Shown piece by piece: positions 1-5,173 of a stretch of 5,761 nucleotides of DNA. The translations under genes and the position numbers were made by a program. The DNA is from Actinomycetota bacterium (GTDB lineage: Bacteria > Actinomycetota > Actinomycetes > UBA12327). Positions within the stretch are counted from its first letter, which is position 1; every line of letters begins with the position of its first letter. The stretch is from positions 1 through 5,761 of the forward strand of contig DPWC01000094.1 in assembly GCA_003529305.1 (NCBI GenBank), in the 5' to 3' direction. The notes under the pieces were generated by a model. The model searched no databases and was not told the DNA's origin. It was given only the letters and a program-made list of their open reading frames with translations.

Positions 1-1374
1 ATCAGCCAATCGTTGCGCCATGGCATTGGCCTGTTCTGTCGTCGGTGCTTCCACCATCCCCCGCCCCCCCGGCTCTGTTCCGCTCGGGCGCAACAGCACG
101 CGGCCGCGGCCCTCGAGTTCGGACAACACCGCCGCAACTTCCTCAGCTATGGCTGTGTTGTCAGCAAGGCCGGCGCGATCGACGCCGCCGACATTGAGCA
201 GCACTTGGGGCAGCGGTTCAACGACCGATGCCAAGTCAGCCAGCGACCGCCCGGTTTGCGCCATGTGGCCCAACACATGAATAGCGGTCAACAGCCCATC
301 ACCTGTGGTGGCGATATCGCCCATCACAACATGGCCCGACTGTTCGCCGCCGAGAGAAAACCCTCCCTCAGCCATCGCTTGCAGCACATAGCGATCACCC
401 ACGGCTGTCTCCACCACCGAGATACCGCGCTGCGCCAGCGCCAGCCGCAAGGCCATGTTGCTCATGACCGTGGCCACCAAGGTGTCGTGCGCCAATTGAC
501 CACGCTCGTGCATCGCCAATGCGAGCATCGCCAAGATCGCGTCACCATTGATCAGCTCTCCGGTGGCATCCACTGCAAGGCATCGATCCGCATCGCCGTC
601 ATGGGCAATACCAGCGTCGGCACCATGCTCAATCACAGCGGCTTGCAAAGCCTCAGGATGCGTGGAACCGCAGCCATCATTGATGTGCAGCCCAGAGGTG
701 TCAGAAAAGAGCGTGATCACACGCGCACCAAGGCGTTGAAGAACTTCAGGAGCAATGCTTGAGGCCGCGCCGTTGGCGCAATCGACGACCACCGTCAAGC
801 CGTCAAGTCGGTGGGGGGCATGCGCAATCAGGTGTGCACCGTAAGCCGCCGCCTCGTGAGCACCATCGCGAATACGGCCCACTTGGGCGCCAGCGGGACG
901 CGGCCCATCGGTGGCTGAGGTCGCCGCTGCACCGGCCACGGCCAGTGCCTCGATGGCGTCCTCCTGGGCATCGGTGAGTTTGTGACCACCGGCGGAGAAG
1001 AACTTGATGCCGTTGTCGGGCATCGGGTTGTGGCTGGCCGACAGCATCACGCCAAGATCGGCGCCCAGATGACCTACCAAGAAAGCGACCGCAGGTGTCG
1101 GCACGATGCCCACTTGCAGAACATCAACACCCTCGGCGGCCAGACCGGCCACAACGGCGGCTTCCAGAAATTCCCCCGATGGTCGAGGGTCACGCCCCAC
1201 CACAGCCAATGGGCGCTTCCGCGACTGCCCAGGCTGCGGATTCTCGTCGAGGGAGGCAGGGGGCAGCGAACAGAGTGTGCGGGCAGCAGCGGCAGATAAC
1301 GACAGGGCGAGTTCGGCGGTTAACTCGGAATTGGCGACTCCGCGGACACCATCGGTGCCGAACAACCTGGCCAT
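1..1374 (-). CDS. glmM: Phosphoglucosamine mutase, 3' end cut by window edge
   Basis: Cytoplasmic enzyme of the alpha-D-phosphohexomutase family that converts glucosamine-6-phosphate to glucosamine-1-phosphate, feeding UDP-GlcNAc and peptidoglycan synthesis. The minus strand reads open for 458 codons with no stop before the edge. The start MARLFGTDGVRG is the usual one for the family. Visible landmarks are the catalytic serine loop SASHNP (Ser114), the metal-binding loop DGDADR (Asp259, Asp261, Asp263), the sugar-binding loop GGEQSGH (342-348) and the phosphate loop RPSGTEP near residue 430. By comparison with the 445-residue E. coli enzyme only about 5-15 residues are missing. Residues 36-54 form a Pro/Ser-rich stretch giving a net 12-residue shift relative to E. 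coli. Residues 436-439 read GGRG where LVRV-like residues are expected; see findings. It starts 19 bp after rpsI with only a weak ribosome binding site, so coupling to rpsI is likely. Confidence 0.97.
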   Translation of the reverse strand, partial: MARLFGTDGVRGVANSELTAELALSLSAAAARTLCSLPPASLDENPQPGQSRKRPLAVVGRDPRPSGEFLEAAVVAGLAAEGVDVLQVGIVPTPAVAFLVGHLGADLGVMLSASHNPMPDNGIKFFSAGGHKLTDAQEDAIEALAVAGAAATSATDGPRPAGAQVGRIRDGAHEAAAYGAHLIAHAPHRLDGLTVVVDCANGAASSIAPEVLQRLGARVITLFSDTSGLHINDGCGSTHPEALQAAVIEHGADAGIAHDGDADRCLAVDATGELINGDAILAMLALAMHERGQLAHDTLVATVMSNMALRLALAQRGISVVETAVGDRYVLQAMAEGGFSLGGEQSGHVVMGDIATTGDGLLTAIHVLGHMAQTGRSLADLASVVEPLPQVLLNVGGVDRAGLADNTAIAEEVAAVLSELEGRGRVLLRPSGTEPGGRGMVEAPTTEQANAMAQRLAD

Positions 1375-1393
1375 GGCGTGCCAGCAGTTCCGA

Positions 1394-1882
1394 TCAGCGC
1401 TTGGAGTACTGCGGCGCCTTGCGCGCCTTCTTCAACCCGTACTTCTTGCGCTCCTTAACGCGAGCGTCACGGGTGAGGAATCCGGCCTTCTTCAGCGACG
1501 GGCGGTTGCCCTCAGTGTCGATCTCGTTGAGCGCGCGGGCAATGCCCAGACGCAGGGCACCGGCCTGGCCTGACGATCCACCACCACTCATCCGAGCAAT
1601 GACATCGAAGCGGCCCTCAAGTCCCAGAGTGACAAAGGGCTCGTTGACGAGCTGCTGGTGCACTCGATTGGGGAAGTATGACGCCAGATCGCGACCATTG
1701 ATCGTCCAGCGACCGGTGCCCGGGACCAAACGCACTCGGGCGATTGCTTCCTTGCGGCGACCAGTGGCCGCACCGGGCGCAGTGACCGTCGAGGTCGCAG
1801 GACGCTGCGCGGGGGCATCGGCCGATGCCGGAGTGCTCCCCGACTCGCTGGTGTAGACGGTGTCAGCGGCCTGCTCGGTCAC
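1394..1882 (-). CDS. rpsI: 30S ribosomal protein S9
   Basis: Small-subunit head protein (uS9) whose C-terminal tail reaches the anticodon of the P-site tRNA. The 162-residue product has the family core from about residue 40 (TGRRKEAIARVRL), the signature GGGSSGQAGALRLGIARAL at 100-118, and the basic C-terminus ending in QYSKR. E. coli S9 is 130 residues; the extra length is a 40-residue N-terminal extension rich in Ala, Ser, Thr and Pro, as is common in actinobacterial S9. The start is GTG at 1882, chosen because AAAGGA lies 9 nt upstream and because it uses the whole open frame after the rplM stop. A start at a downstream codon cannot be excluded since the extension is not conserved. It follows rplM by 42 bp; the rplM-rpsI pair is conserved widely in bacteria. 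Confidence 0.98.
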   Translation of the reverse strand: MTEQAADTVYTSESGSTPASADAPAQRPATSTVTAPGAATGRRKEAIARVRLVPGTGRWTINGRDLASYFPNRVHQQLVNEPFVTLGLEGRFDVIARMSGGGSSGQAGALRLGIARALNEIDTEGNRPSLKKAGFLTRDARVKERKKYGLKKARKAPQYSKR

Positions 1883-1891
1883 TCGACTGGG

Positions 1892-1897
1892 TCCTTT
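1892..1897 (-). promoter_or_regulatory. Ribosome binding site of rpsI
   Basis: AAAGGA on the minus strand, 9 nt upstream of the GTG at 1882. It supports GTG as the start of the extended S9 product. Confidence 0.75.
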
Positions 1898-1918
1898 CGT
1901 TCGGTTGCGTGGTAATCA

Positions 1919-1936
1919 GTTGCGTTACTGCGCAAC
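1919..1936 (-). repeat. Short hairpin straddling the rplM stop codon
   Basis: On the minus strand GTTGCG (1936-1931) and CGCAAC (1924-1919) form a 6-bp stem around a 6-nt loop, CAGTAA, which contains the TAA stop of rplM. A G-U pair can extend it by one. No T-tract follows, so this is not an intrinsic terminator. It may act in mRNA processing or rplM-rpsI coupling, or be chance. Confidence 0.4.
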
Positions 1937-2368
1937 CTGGGAAATCTGAAATTCGACGGGGTGTTGCGCCGAGTGCGGGTGCTCAGGTCCGGCGTACACC
2001 TTCAACTTGGTCAACTGCTGCCGACCCAGTTTGTTGTGCGGAAGCATCCCCTTGACTGCCTTCTCCACGGCCTTGCGCGGATCGGTGGCCAAGAGTTCGG
2101 CATAGGACACTGAGCTCAATCCACCGGGGAATCCGGAGTGTCGGTATGCACGCTTATCCCGAAGCTTGGCACCCGTGAGAGCCACCTTGTCGGCGTTGAC
2201 CACGATGACAAAGTCGCCCATGTCAGCATGCGGCGAGAAGGTCGGCTTGTGCTTGCCGCGCAGCAAAGTGGCAGCGTGAGTCGCCAGACGACCGAGCACC
2301 ACATCAGTGGCATCGATGACGAGCCATTGACGCTGAGCATCACCGGGCTTGGGGCTATAGGTGCGCAC
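1925..2368 (-). CDS. rplM: 50S ribosomal protein L13
   Basis: Large-subunit protein (uL13), an early 23S rRNA-binding assembly protein. The product of 147 residues compares with 142 in E. coli. The sequence begins MRTYSPKP, then WLVIDATDVVLGRLAT (15-30), RGKHKPTFSPHADMGDFVIV (37-56) and the L13 signature region AVKGMLPHNKLGR (104-116) followed by LKVYAGPEHPH. The start is GTG at 2368, supported by GAAGG 9 nt upstream and by the N-terminus matching the actinobacterial form (MRTY). It is separated from truA by 90 bp, the longest spacer in the window, which holds two GC-rich hairpins. In other bacteria L13 can repress its own rplM-rpsI mRNA; whether that applies here is not shown by the sequence. 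Confidence 0.98.
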   Translation of the reverse strand: MRTYSPKPGDAQRQWLVIDATDVVLGRLATHAATLLRGKHKPTFSPHADMGDFVIVVNADKVALTGAKLRDKRAYRHSGFPGGLSSVSYAELLATDPRKAVEKAVKGMLPHNKLGRQQLTKLKVYAGPEHPHSAQHPVEFQISQVAQ

Positions 2369-2377
2369 GGGGGACTG

Positions 2378-2382
2378 CCTTC
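2378..2382 (-). promoter_or_regulatory. Ribosome binding site of rplM
   Basis: GAAGG on the minus strand, 9 nt upstream of the GTG at 2368. It fixes the L13 start. Confidence 0.7.
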
Positions 2383-2409
2383 ACTTCTCGAGATGTGCGT
2401 GATGTCTTG

Positions 2410-2441
2410 CGGGGTCGACCCCGGCTGCGCGCGAGGCGCGC
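2410..2441 (-). repeat. Two tandem GC-rich hairpins in the rplM leader
   Basis: Two inverted repeats lie next to each other between truA and rplM. At 2410-2423 a perfect 14-bp palindrome CGGGGTCGACCCCG gives a 5-bp stem with a TCGA tetraloop. At 2429-2441 GCGCG and CGCGC form a 5-bp stem around 3 nt. Neither is followed by a T-tract on the minus strand, so they are unlikely to be intrinsic terminators. They lie 42-73 nt upstream of the rplM start and could structure its leader. Confidence 0.45.
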
Positions 2442-2458
2442 TGGGGAAGGGCCCAAGG

Positions 2459-3361
2459 CTACCCAGTAGGCGTGGCAGGGGTGCCAGCGGGGGCCTCACG
2501 CCGACGCCTCGTCCGCACCGCCTGCGCGGCCAGTTCCTCATCGGGGGGAAAGGCCACCGATTCGAGAGTCAATCCACGAGCCGGTGCCACCTGAACCTGT
2601 GATGTCCGCTCCTGCTGGGACAGCAGCTCGTCGATCCACGCCACGCCGCGACGCCCTTGCCCGATGTCCAGCAGAGCACCGACTAGCGAGCGAACCATGG
2701 AATGGCAGAACGCGTCGGCCTGAACTGTCACAACGACGAGGCCATCATCAGTGCGTGAGGTGTGACACCTCAGCAGGGTGCGCACGGTGGTGGCACCCTC
2801 GCGACGCCGACAGAACGCGGCAAAGTCGCGCAGGCCCAGCAGTCGCTGACCGGCAGCATTCATGGCCGGAATGTCCAGTGGTCTATCCACGGCGAGAACT
2901 TCGTGACGACGCAGCGGATCGGCTGTCTCGGGCCGATCGCTGAGGCGATAGCGATACAGCCGCGACACCGGTGAGAACCGCGCATCAAATCCCAGGGGCG
3001 CAACATCGACGGCGCTCAACTGAACATCGTCCGGCAACAACGCGTTCATGCGCGATAGCAGGCTGGACAGATCCAGGCCGTCCAGCAGCGCGGCCTCAAC
3101 ATCGGCATGGGCCCACTGTTCCCGCGCATGGACACCGGCATCCGTGCGACCAGACACTGTCAAGCGCATAAGCTGCTCGCCGCGAAGCACGGTCGCCAGC
3201 GCGCGTTCTACTTCGGTCTGCACCGTGCGAACATCAGTGCCATCTTGCGCCGCCCAGCCGTGGAAGTGCGTGCCGTCGTAGGCCAACTTCAGGCGCAGAC
3301 GAGTGAACCCGCCGTCCCTGTTCGGGTTGGCGGGTTCACTGGTCACGATCGAAGTGCCCAT
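2459..3361 (-). CDS. truA: tRNA pseudouridine(38-40) synthase TruA
   Basis: Cytoplasmic enzyme that isomerises uridines 38, 39 and 40 in the anticodon stem-loop of tRNAs to pseudouridine. The 300-residue product carries the catalytic motif SGRTDAGVHA with nucleophile Asp74, the early strand RLRLKLAYDGTHFHGW (21-36), the SRLYRYRL strand near 133-140 with the conserved Tyr, DFAAFCRRREGATT near 179-192, and CHSMVRSLVGALLDIG near 219-234. E. coli TruA is 270 residues; the excess is an N-terminal stretch of about 20 residues and an Arg/Pro/Ala-rich C-terminal tail. The ATG at 3361 lies 9 bp after the rplQ stop without a good ribosome binding site, so reinitiation after rplQ is likely. An in-frame GTG at codon 6 (3346) is an alternative start. 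A strong inverted repeat lies inside codons 8-20. Confidence 0.97.
   Translation of the reverse strand: MGTSIVTSEPANPNRDGGFTRLRLKLAYDGTHFHGWAAQDGTDVRTVQTEVERALATVLRGEQLMRLTVSGRTDAGVHAREQWAHADVEAALLDGLDLSSLLSRMNALLPDDVQLSAVDVAPLGFDARFSPVSRLYRYRLSDRPETADPLRRHEVLAVDRPLDIPAMNAAGQRLLGLRDFAAFCRRREGATTVRTLLRCHTSRTDDGLVVVTVQADAFCHSMVRSLVGALLDIGQGRRGVAWIDELLSQQERTSQVQVAPARGLTLESVAFPPDEELAAQAVRTRRRREAPAGTPATPTG
3302..3340 (-). repeat. Perfect 12-bp inverted repeat within the 5' end of truA
   Basis: AGTGAACCCGCC (minus strand 3340-3329) is exactly complementary to GGCGGGTTCACT (3313-3302), separated by 15 nt. Within the loop CCC and GGG can pair around GAACA, giving a longer two-part hairpin. It codes for TruA residues 8-20, just before the conserved core, and starts 21 nt after the ATG. 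No T-tract follows. It is the strongest hairpin in the window and its role is unknown. Confidence 0.85.
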
Positions 3362-3370
3362 CGCGAGGCG

Positions 3371-3973
3371 CTAGGCCTGCTCGTCCTCGGTCTCAGCAGA
3401 TTCAGCGTCGGCTGCGTCTTCTGCCGCAGCGTCTGCGTCAGTGGCTGCGTCAGTGACCGCATCTTCGGCCACCGCCTCCGCATCAGTGGCGTCCGCTTCG
3501 TCAGCCACCGCTTCGGCAACGGCGGGAGCAGCTGCAGCCGATTCAGCCTGCGCCTTCTCCTTGGCCGACCGACGCGTCGCCGCCTCAGCCTCAAGGAGGG
3601 CTGCCTGCTCAGCCGTCATGGCTTCAACAAGTTCGATGACGGCCATCGGTGCGTTGTCACCCTTGCGAGGACCGGTCTTGATGATGCGCGTGTAGCCACC
3701 CTGGCGGTGCTCAAAGCGCGGACCAATCTCAGCAAAAAGCGCGTGCACCACATCCTTGTCGCGCACGATGGACAGCACGCGGCGCCGAGCATGCAGATCG
3801 CCGCGCTTGGCAAAGGTGATCAACCGCTCCGCCAGTGGACGCAGGCGCTTGGCCTTGGCCTCCGTCGTGGTGATCCGACCGTGCTCGAACAGCGCAGTGG
3901 CCAGATTGGCCAGCATCAACCGCTCGTGGGCCGGGCCACCGCCGAGACGCGGACCCTTAGTGGGGGTGGGCAT
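3371..3973 (-). CDS. rplQ: 50S ribosomal protein L17
   Basis: Large-subunit protein (bL17) located near the polypeptide exit tunnel. The N-terminal 118 residues are the full L17 domain: MPTPTKGPRLGGGPAHERLM at the start, LATALFEHGRITTTEAKAKR (24-43), and the end GGYTRIIKTGPRKGDNAPMA (92-111). E. coli L17 is 127 residues, whereas this product is 200. The extra 80 residues (121-200) are low complexity, dominated by Ala, Asp and Glu with almost no aromatic residues, and are probably disordered or helical. Such tails are usual in actinobacterial L17. The ATG at 3973 has GAGGAG 7 nt upstream, a strong ribosome binding site. The gene follows rpoA by 44 bp, as in the alpha operon of most bacteria. 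A 12-bp unit is duplicated in tandem in the tail-coding DNA. Confidence 0.98.
   Translation of the reverse strand: MPTPTKGPRLGGGPAHERLMLANLATALFEHGRITTTEAKAKRLRPLAERLITFAKRGDLHARRRVLSIVRDKDVVHALFAEIGPRFEHRQGGYTRIIKTGPRKGDNAPMAVIELVEAMTAEQAALLEAEAATRRSAKEKAQAESAAAAPAVAEAVADEADATDAEAVAEDAVTDAATDADAAAEDAADAESAETEDEQA
3433..3456 (-). repeat. 12-bp tandem duplication in the rplQ tail region
   Basis: Two adjacent 12-bp copies (3433-3444 and 3445-3456) differ at one base. On the minus strand they encode part of the run VTDAATDADA in the L17 tail. More degenerate copies of the same Ala/Asp coding pattern continue upstream and downstream in the tail. The pattern fits slippage-driven growth of a low-complexity tail and preserves the frame. 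Confidence 0.6.
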
Positions 3974-3980
3974 CAGTGTG

Positions 3981-3986
3981 CTCCTC
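3981..3986 (-). promoter_or_regulatory. Ribosome binding site of rplQ
   Basis: GAGGAG on the minus strand, 7 nt upstream of the ATG at 3973; a near-consensus Shine-Dalgarno sequence. Confidence 0.85.
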
Positions 3987-3993
3987 GTTCAGG

Positions 3994-4011
3994 CCGTCGC
4001 AGGTGCGACGG
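3994..4011 (-). repeat. Hairpin between rpoA and rplQ
   Basis: CCGTCGC and GCGACGG form a perfect 7-bp stem with a 4-nt loop (ACCT on the minus strand). It begins 6 nt after the rpoA stop and ends 7 nt before the rplQ ribosome binding site. It lacks a downstream T-tract, so a role as intrinsic terminator is unlikely; mRNA stabilisation, processing or weak attenuation are possible. Confidence 0.6.
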
Positions 4012-4017
4012 ACGCGC

Positions 4018-5085
4018 CTACAGCTCTTCGGTCTCCGGCTCAGCATCGACAAAGTCGTCAACATCGCTGTCACTGCCAGCAATGTCGTCGAGGTCATCGT
4101 CGTCATCGTCGGCGTAGTCGCGAACGATCGACGCCGGGTCGAATCCGGGCGGGGAGTCCTTCAGGGCCAACCCCAGTTCGTACAGCTTGGTCTTGACCTC
4201 ATCCACCGACTTCTGCCCGAAGTTGCGGATGTCGCCCAGCTCAGCCTCACTGCGCGAGACGAGTTCGCCCACGCTGTGAATGCCTTCGCGCTTGAGGCAG
4301 TTGTACGAGCGCACCGAGAGGTTCAGCTCTTCCACGGGCATCGACAACTGCTCGGCGTAGACGGCGTCCTGCGGCGATGGGCCGATCTCCACGCCCTCGG
4401 CATCCATGTTGAGCTCGCGGGCCAGGCCGAACAGTTCCACCAGCGTCTTGCCGGCTGAGGCGACGGCGTCGCCGGGACGCATGGAGGGCTTGGTCTCCAC
4501 ATCAACGACCAGTCGGTCGAAGTCCGTGCGCTGCTCCACACGAGTGGCCTCCACCTTGTAACTCACCTTCAGCACCGGCGAGTAAATGGAGTCCACGGGG
4601 ATGCGGCCGATCTCGTCGTCCACACCCTTGTTCTGCACGGCAGAGACATAGCCTCGGCCGCGCTCAACGGTGAACTCGATCTCCAGCTTGCCCTTGCCGT
4701 TCAAGGTGGCGATGTGCAGGTCGGGGTTGTGCACCTGAACGCCAGCGGGAGCCGTGATGTCGGCGGCGGTCACCGCGCCGGGGCCTTGCTTGCGCAGGTA
4801 CATCAGAACCGGCTCATCGTTTTCCGACGAGATGACCAAGCCCTTGATGTTCAAGATCAGGTCGGTGACATCTTCTTTGACGCCCTCGAGGGTCTGAAAT
4901 TCATGCAGTGCGCCGTCAATGCGAATGCTCGTGACCGAGGCTCCGGGAATAGACGACAGCAGCGTGCGACGCAGGGAGTTCCCCAGCGTGTAGCCGAAAC
5001 CTGGCTCCAGCGGCTCGATGACGAACCGGGACCGGGTCTCGTTGACGATCTCTTCGGACAGCGTGGGCCGCTGGGCGATGAGCAC
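4018..5085 (-). CDS. rpoA: DNA-directed RNA polymerase subunit alpha
   Basis: Alpha subunit; its dimer is the platform for assembling beta and beta' and its C-terminal domain contacts promoter UP elements and activators. The 355-residue product has a complete N-terminal domain (about 1-230) with RFVIEPLEPGFGYTLGNSLR (20-39) and DSIYSPVLKVSYKVEATR (165-182), a linker, and the C-terminal domain (about 250-320) with LSVRSYNCLKREGIHSVGEL. Arg259, Asn262 and Lys265 match the E. coli DNA-contact residues Arg265, Asn268 and Lys271. A 33-residue acidic tail follows (323-355), including six consecutive Asp. The start is GTG at 5085, with a perfect AGGAGG 7 nt upstream and the actinobacterial N-terminus MLIAQRPTLSEE. 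It lies 88 bp after rpsD. Confidence 0.99.
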   Translation of the reverse strand: MLIAQRPTLSEEIVNETRSRFVIEPLEPGFGYTLGNSLRRTLLSSIPGASVTSIRIDGALHEFQTLEGVKEDVTDLILNIKGLVISSENDEPVLMYLRKQGPGAVTAADITAPAGVQVHNPDLHIATLNGKGKLEIEFTVERGRGYVSAVQNKGVDDEIGRIPVDSIYSPVLKVSYKVEATRVEQRTDFDRLVVDVETKPSMRPGDAVASAGKTLVELFGLARELNMDAEGVEIGPSPQDAVYAEQLSMPVEELNLSVRSYNCLKREGIHSVGELVSRSEAELGDIRNFGQKSVDEVKTKLYELGLALKDSPPGFDPASIVRDYADDDDDDLDDIAGSDSDVDDFVDAEPETEEL

Positions 5086-5092
5086 AGTGTTA

Positions 5093-5098
5093 CCTCCT
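5093..5098 (-). promoter_or_regulatory. Ribosome binding site of rpoA
   Basis: Perfect consensus AGGAGG on the minus strand, 7 nt before the GTG at 5085. It is the strongest site in the window and decides the GTG start. Confidence 0.9.
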
Positions 5099-5104
5099 GT
5101 GACG

Positions 5105-5124
5105 GGCGTCCGCTATTTGACGCC
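5105..5124 (-). repeat. Hairpin upstream of the rpoA ribosome binding site
   Basis: GGCGTC and GACGCC form a 6-bp stem around the 8-nt loop AAATAGCG on the minus strand, ending 6 nt before the AGGAGG of rpoA. It is the second of two hairpins in the rpsD-rpoA spacer. Confidence 0.5.
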
Positions 5125-5142
5125 ATCGGGTACTGCCACCGA

Positions 5143-5159
5143 CCGAGCATGGTGCTCGG
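5143..5159 (-). repeat. Hairpin downstream of the rpsD stop codon
   Basis: CCGAGCA and TGCTCGG form a perfect 7-bp stem with a 3-nt CCA loop on the minus strand, starting 14 nt after the rpsD stop. No T-tract follows, so read-through into rpoA is expected. It could protect the rpsD mRNA 3' end or act as a processing site. Confidence 0.6.
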
Positions 5160-5173
5160 GACGGGTCGAACGA

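Noticed and set aside
13..762. 249-codon open frame on the plus strand
   Set aside because: It is antisense to glmM, whose motifs are continuous in the other strand; composition is that of a shadow frame.
1095..1856. 253-codon open frame on the plus strand across glmM and rpsI
   Set aside because: It runs antisense through two conserved genes and their spacer, and shows no family resemblance.
3302..3340. Insertion sequence end or tRNA-like structure in truA
   Set aside because: There is no transposase, target duplication or cloverleaf; only a single simple hairpin is present and the truA frame continues through it.
3107..4117. 336-codon open frame on the plus strand across truA, rplQ and the end of rpoA
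   Set aside because: It lies antisense to three well-supported genes, crosses their boundaries, has no recognisable domain and is Arg/Ser/His-rich in the way antisense frames of GC-rich genes are.
5100..5140. Promoter for rpoA with TCAAAT as a -10 element
   Set aside because: The hexamer is a poor match and no credible -35 lies at the right distance; the bases are better explained by the hairpin.
5143..5159. Intrinsic terminator between rpsD and rpoA
   Set aside because: The stem is good but no T-tract follows on the minus strand, and rpoA lacks a clear promoter of its own.
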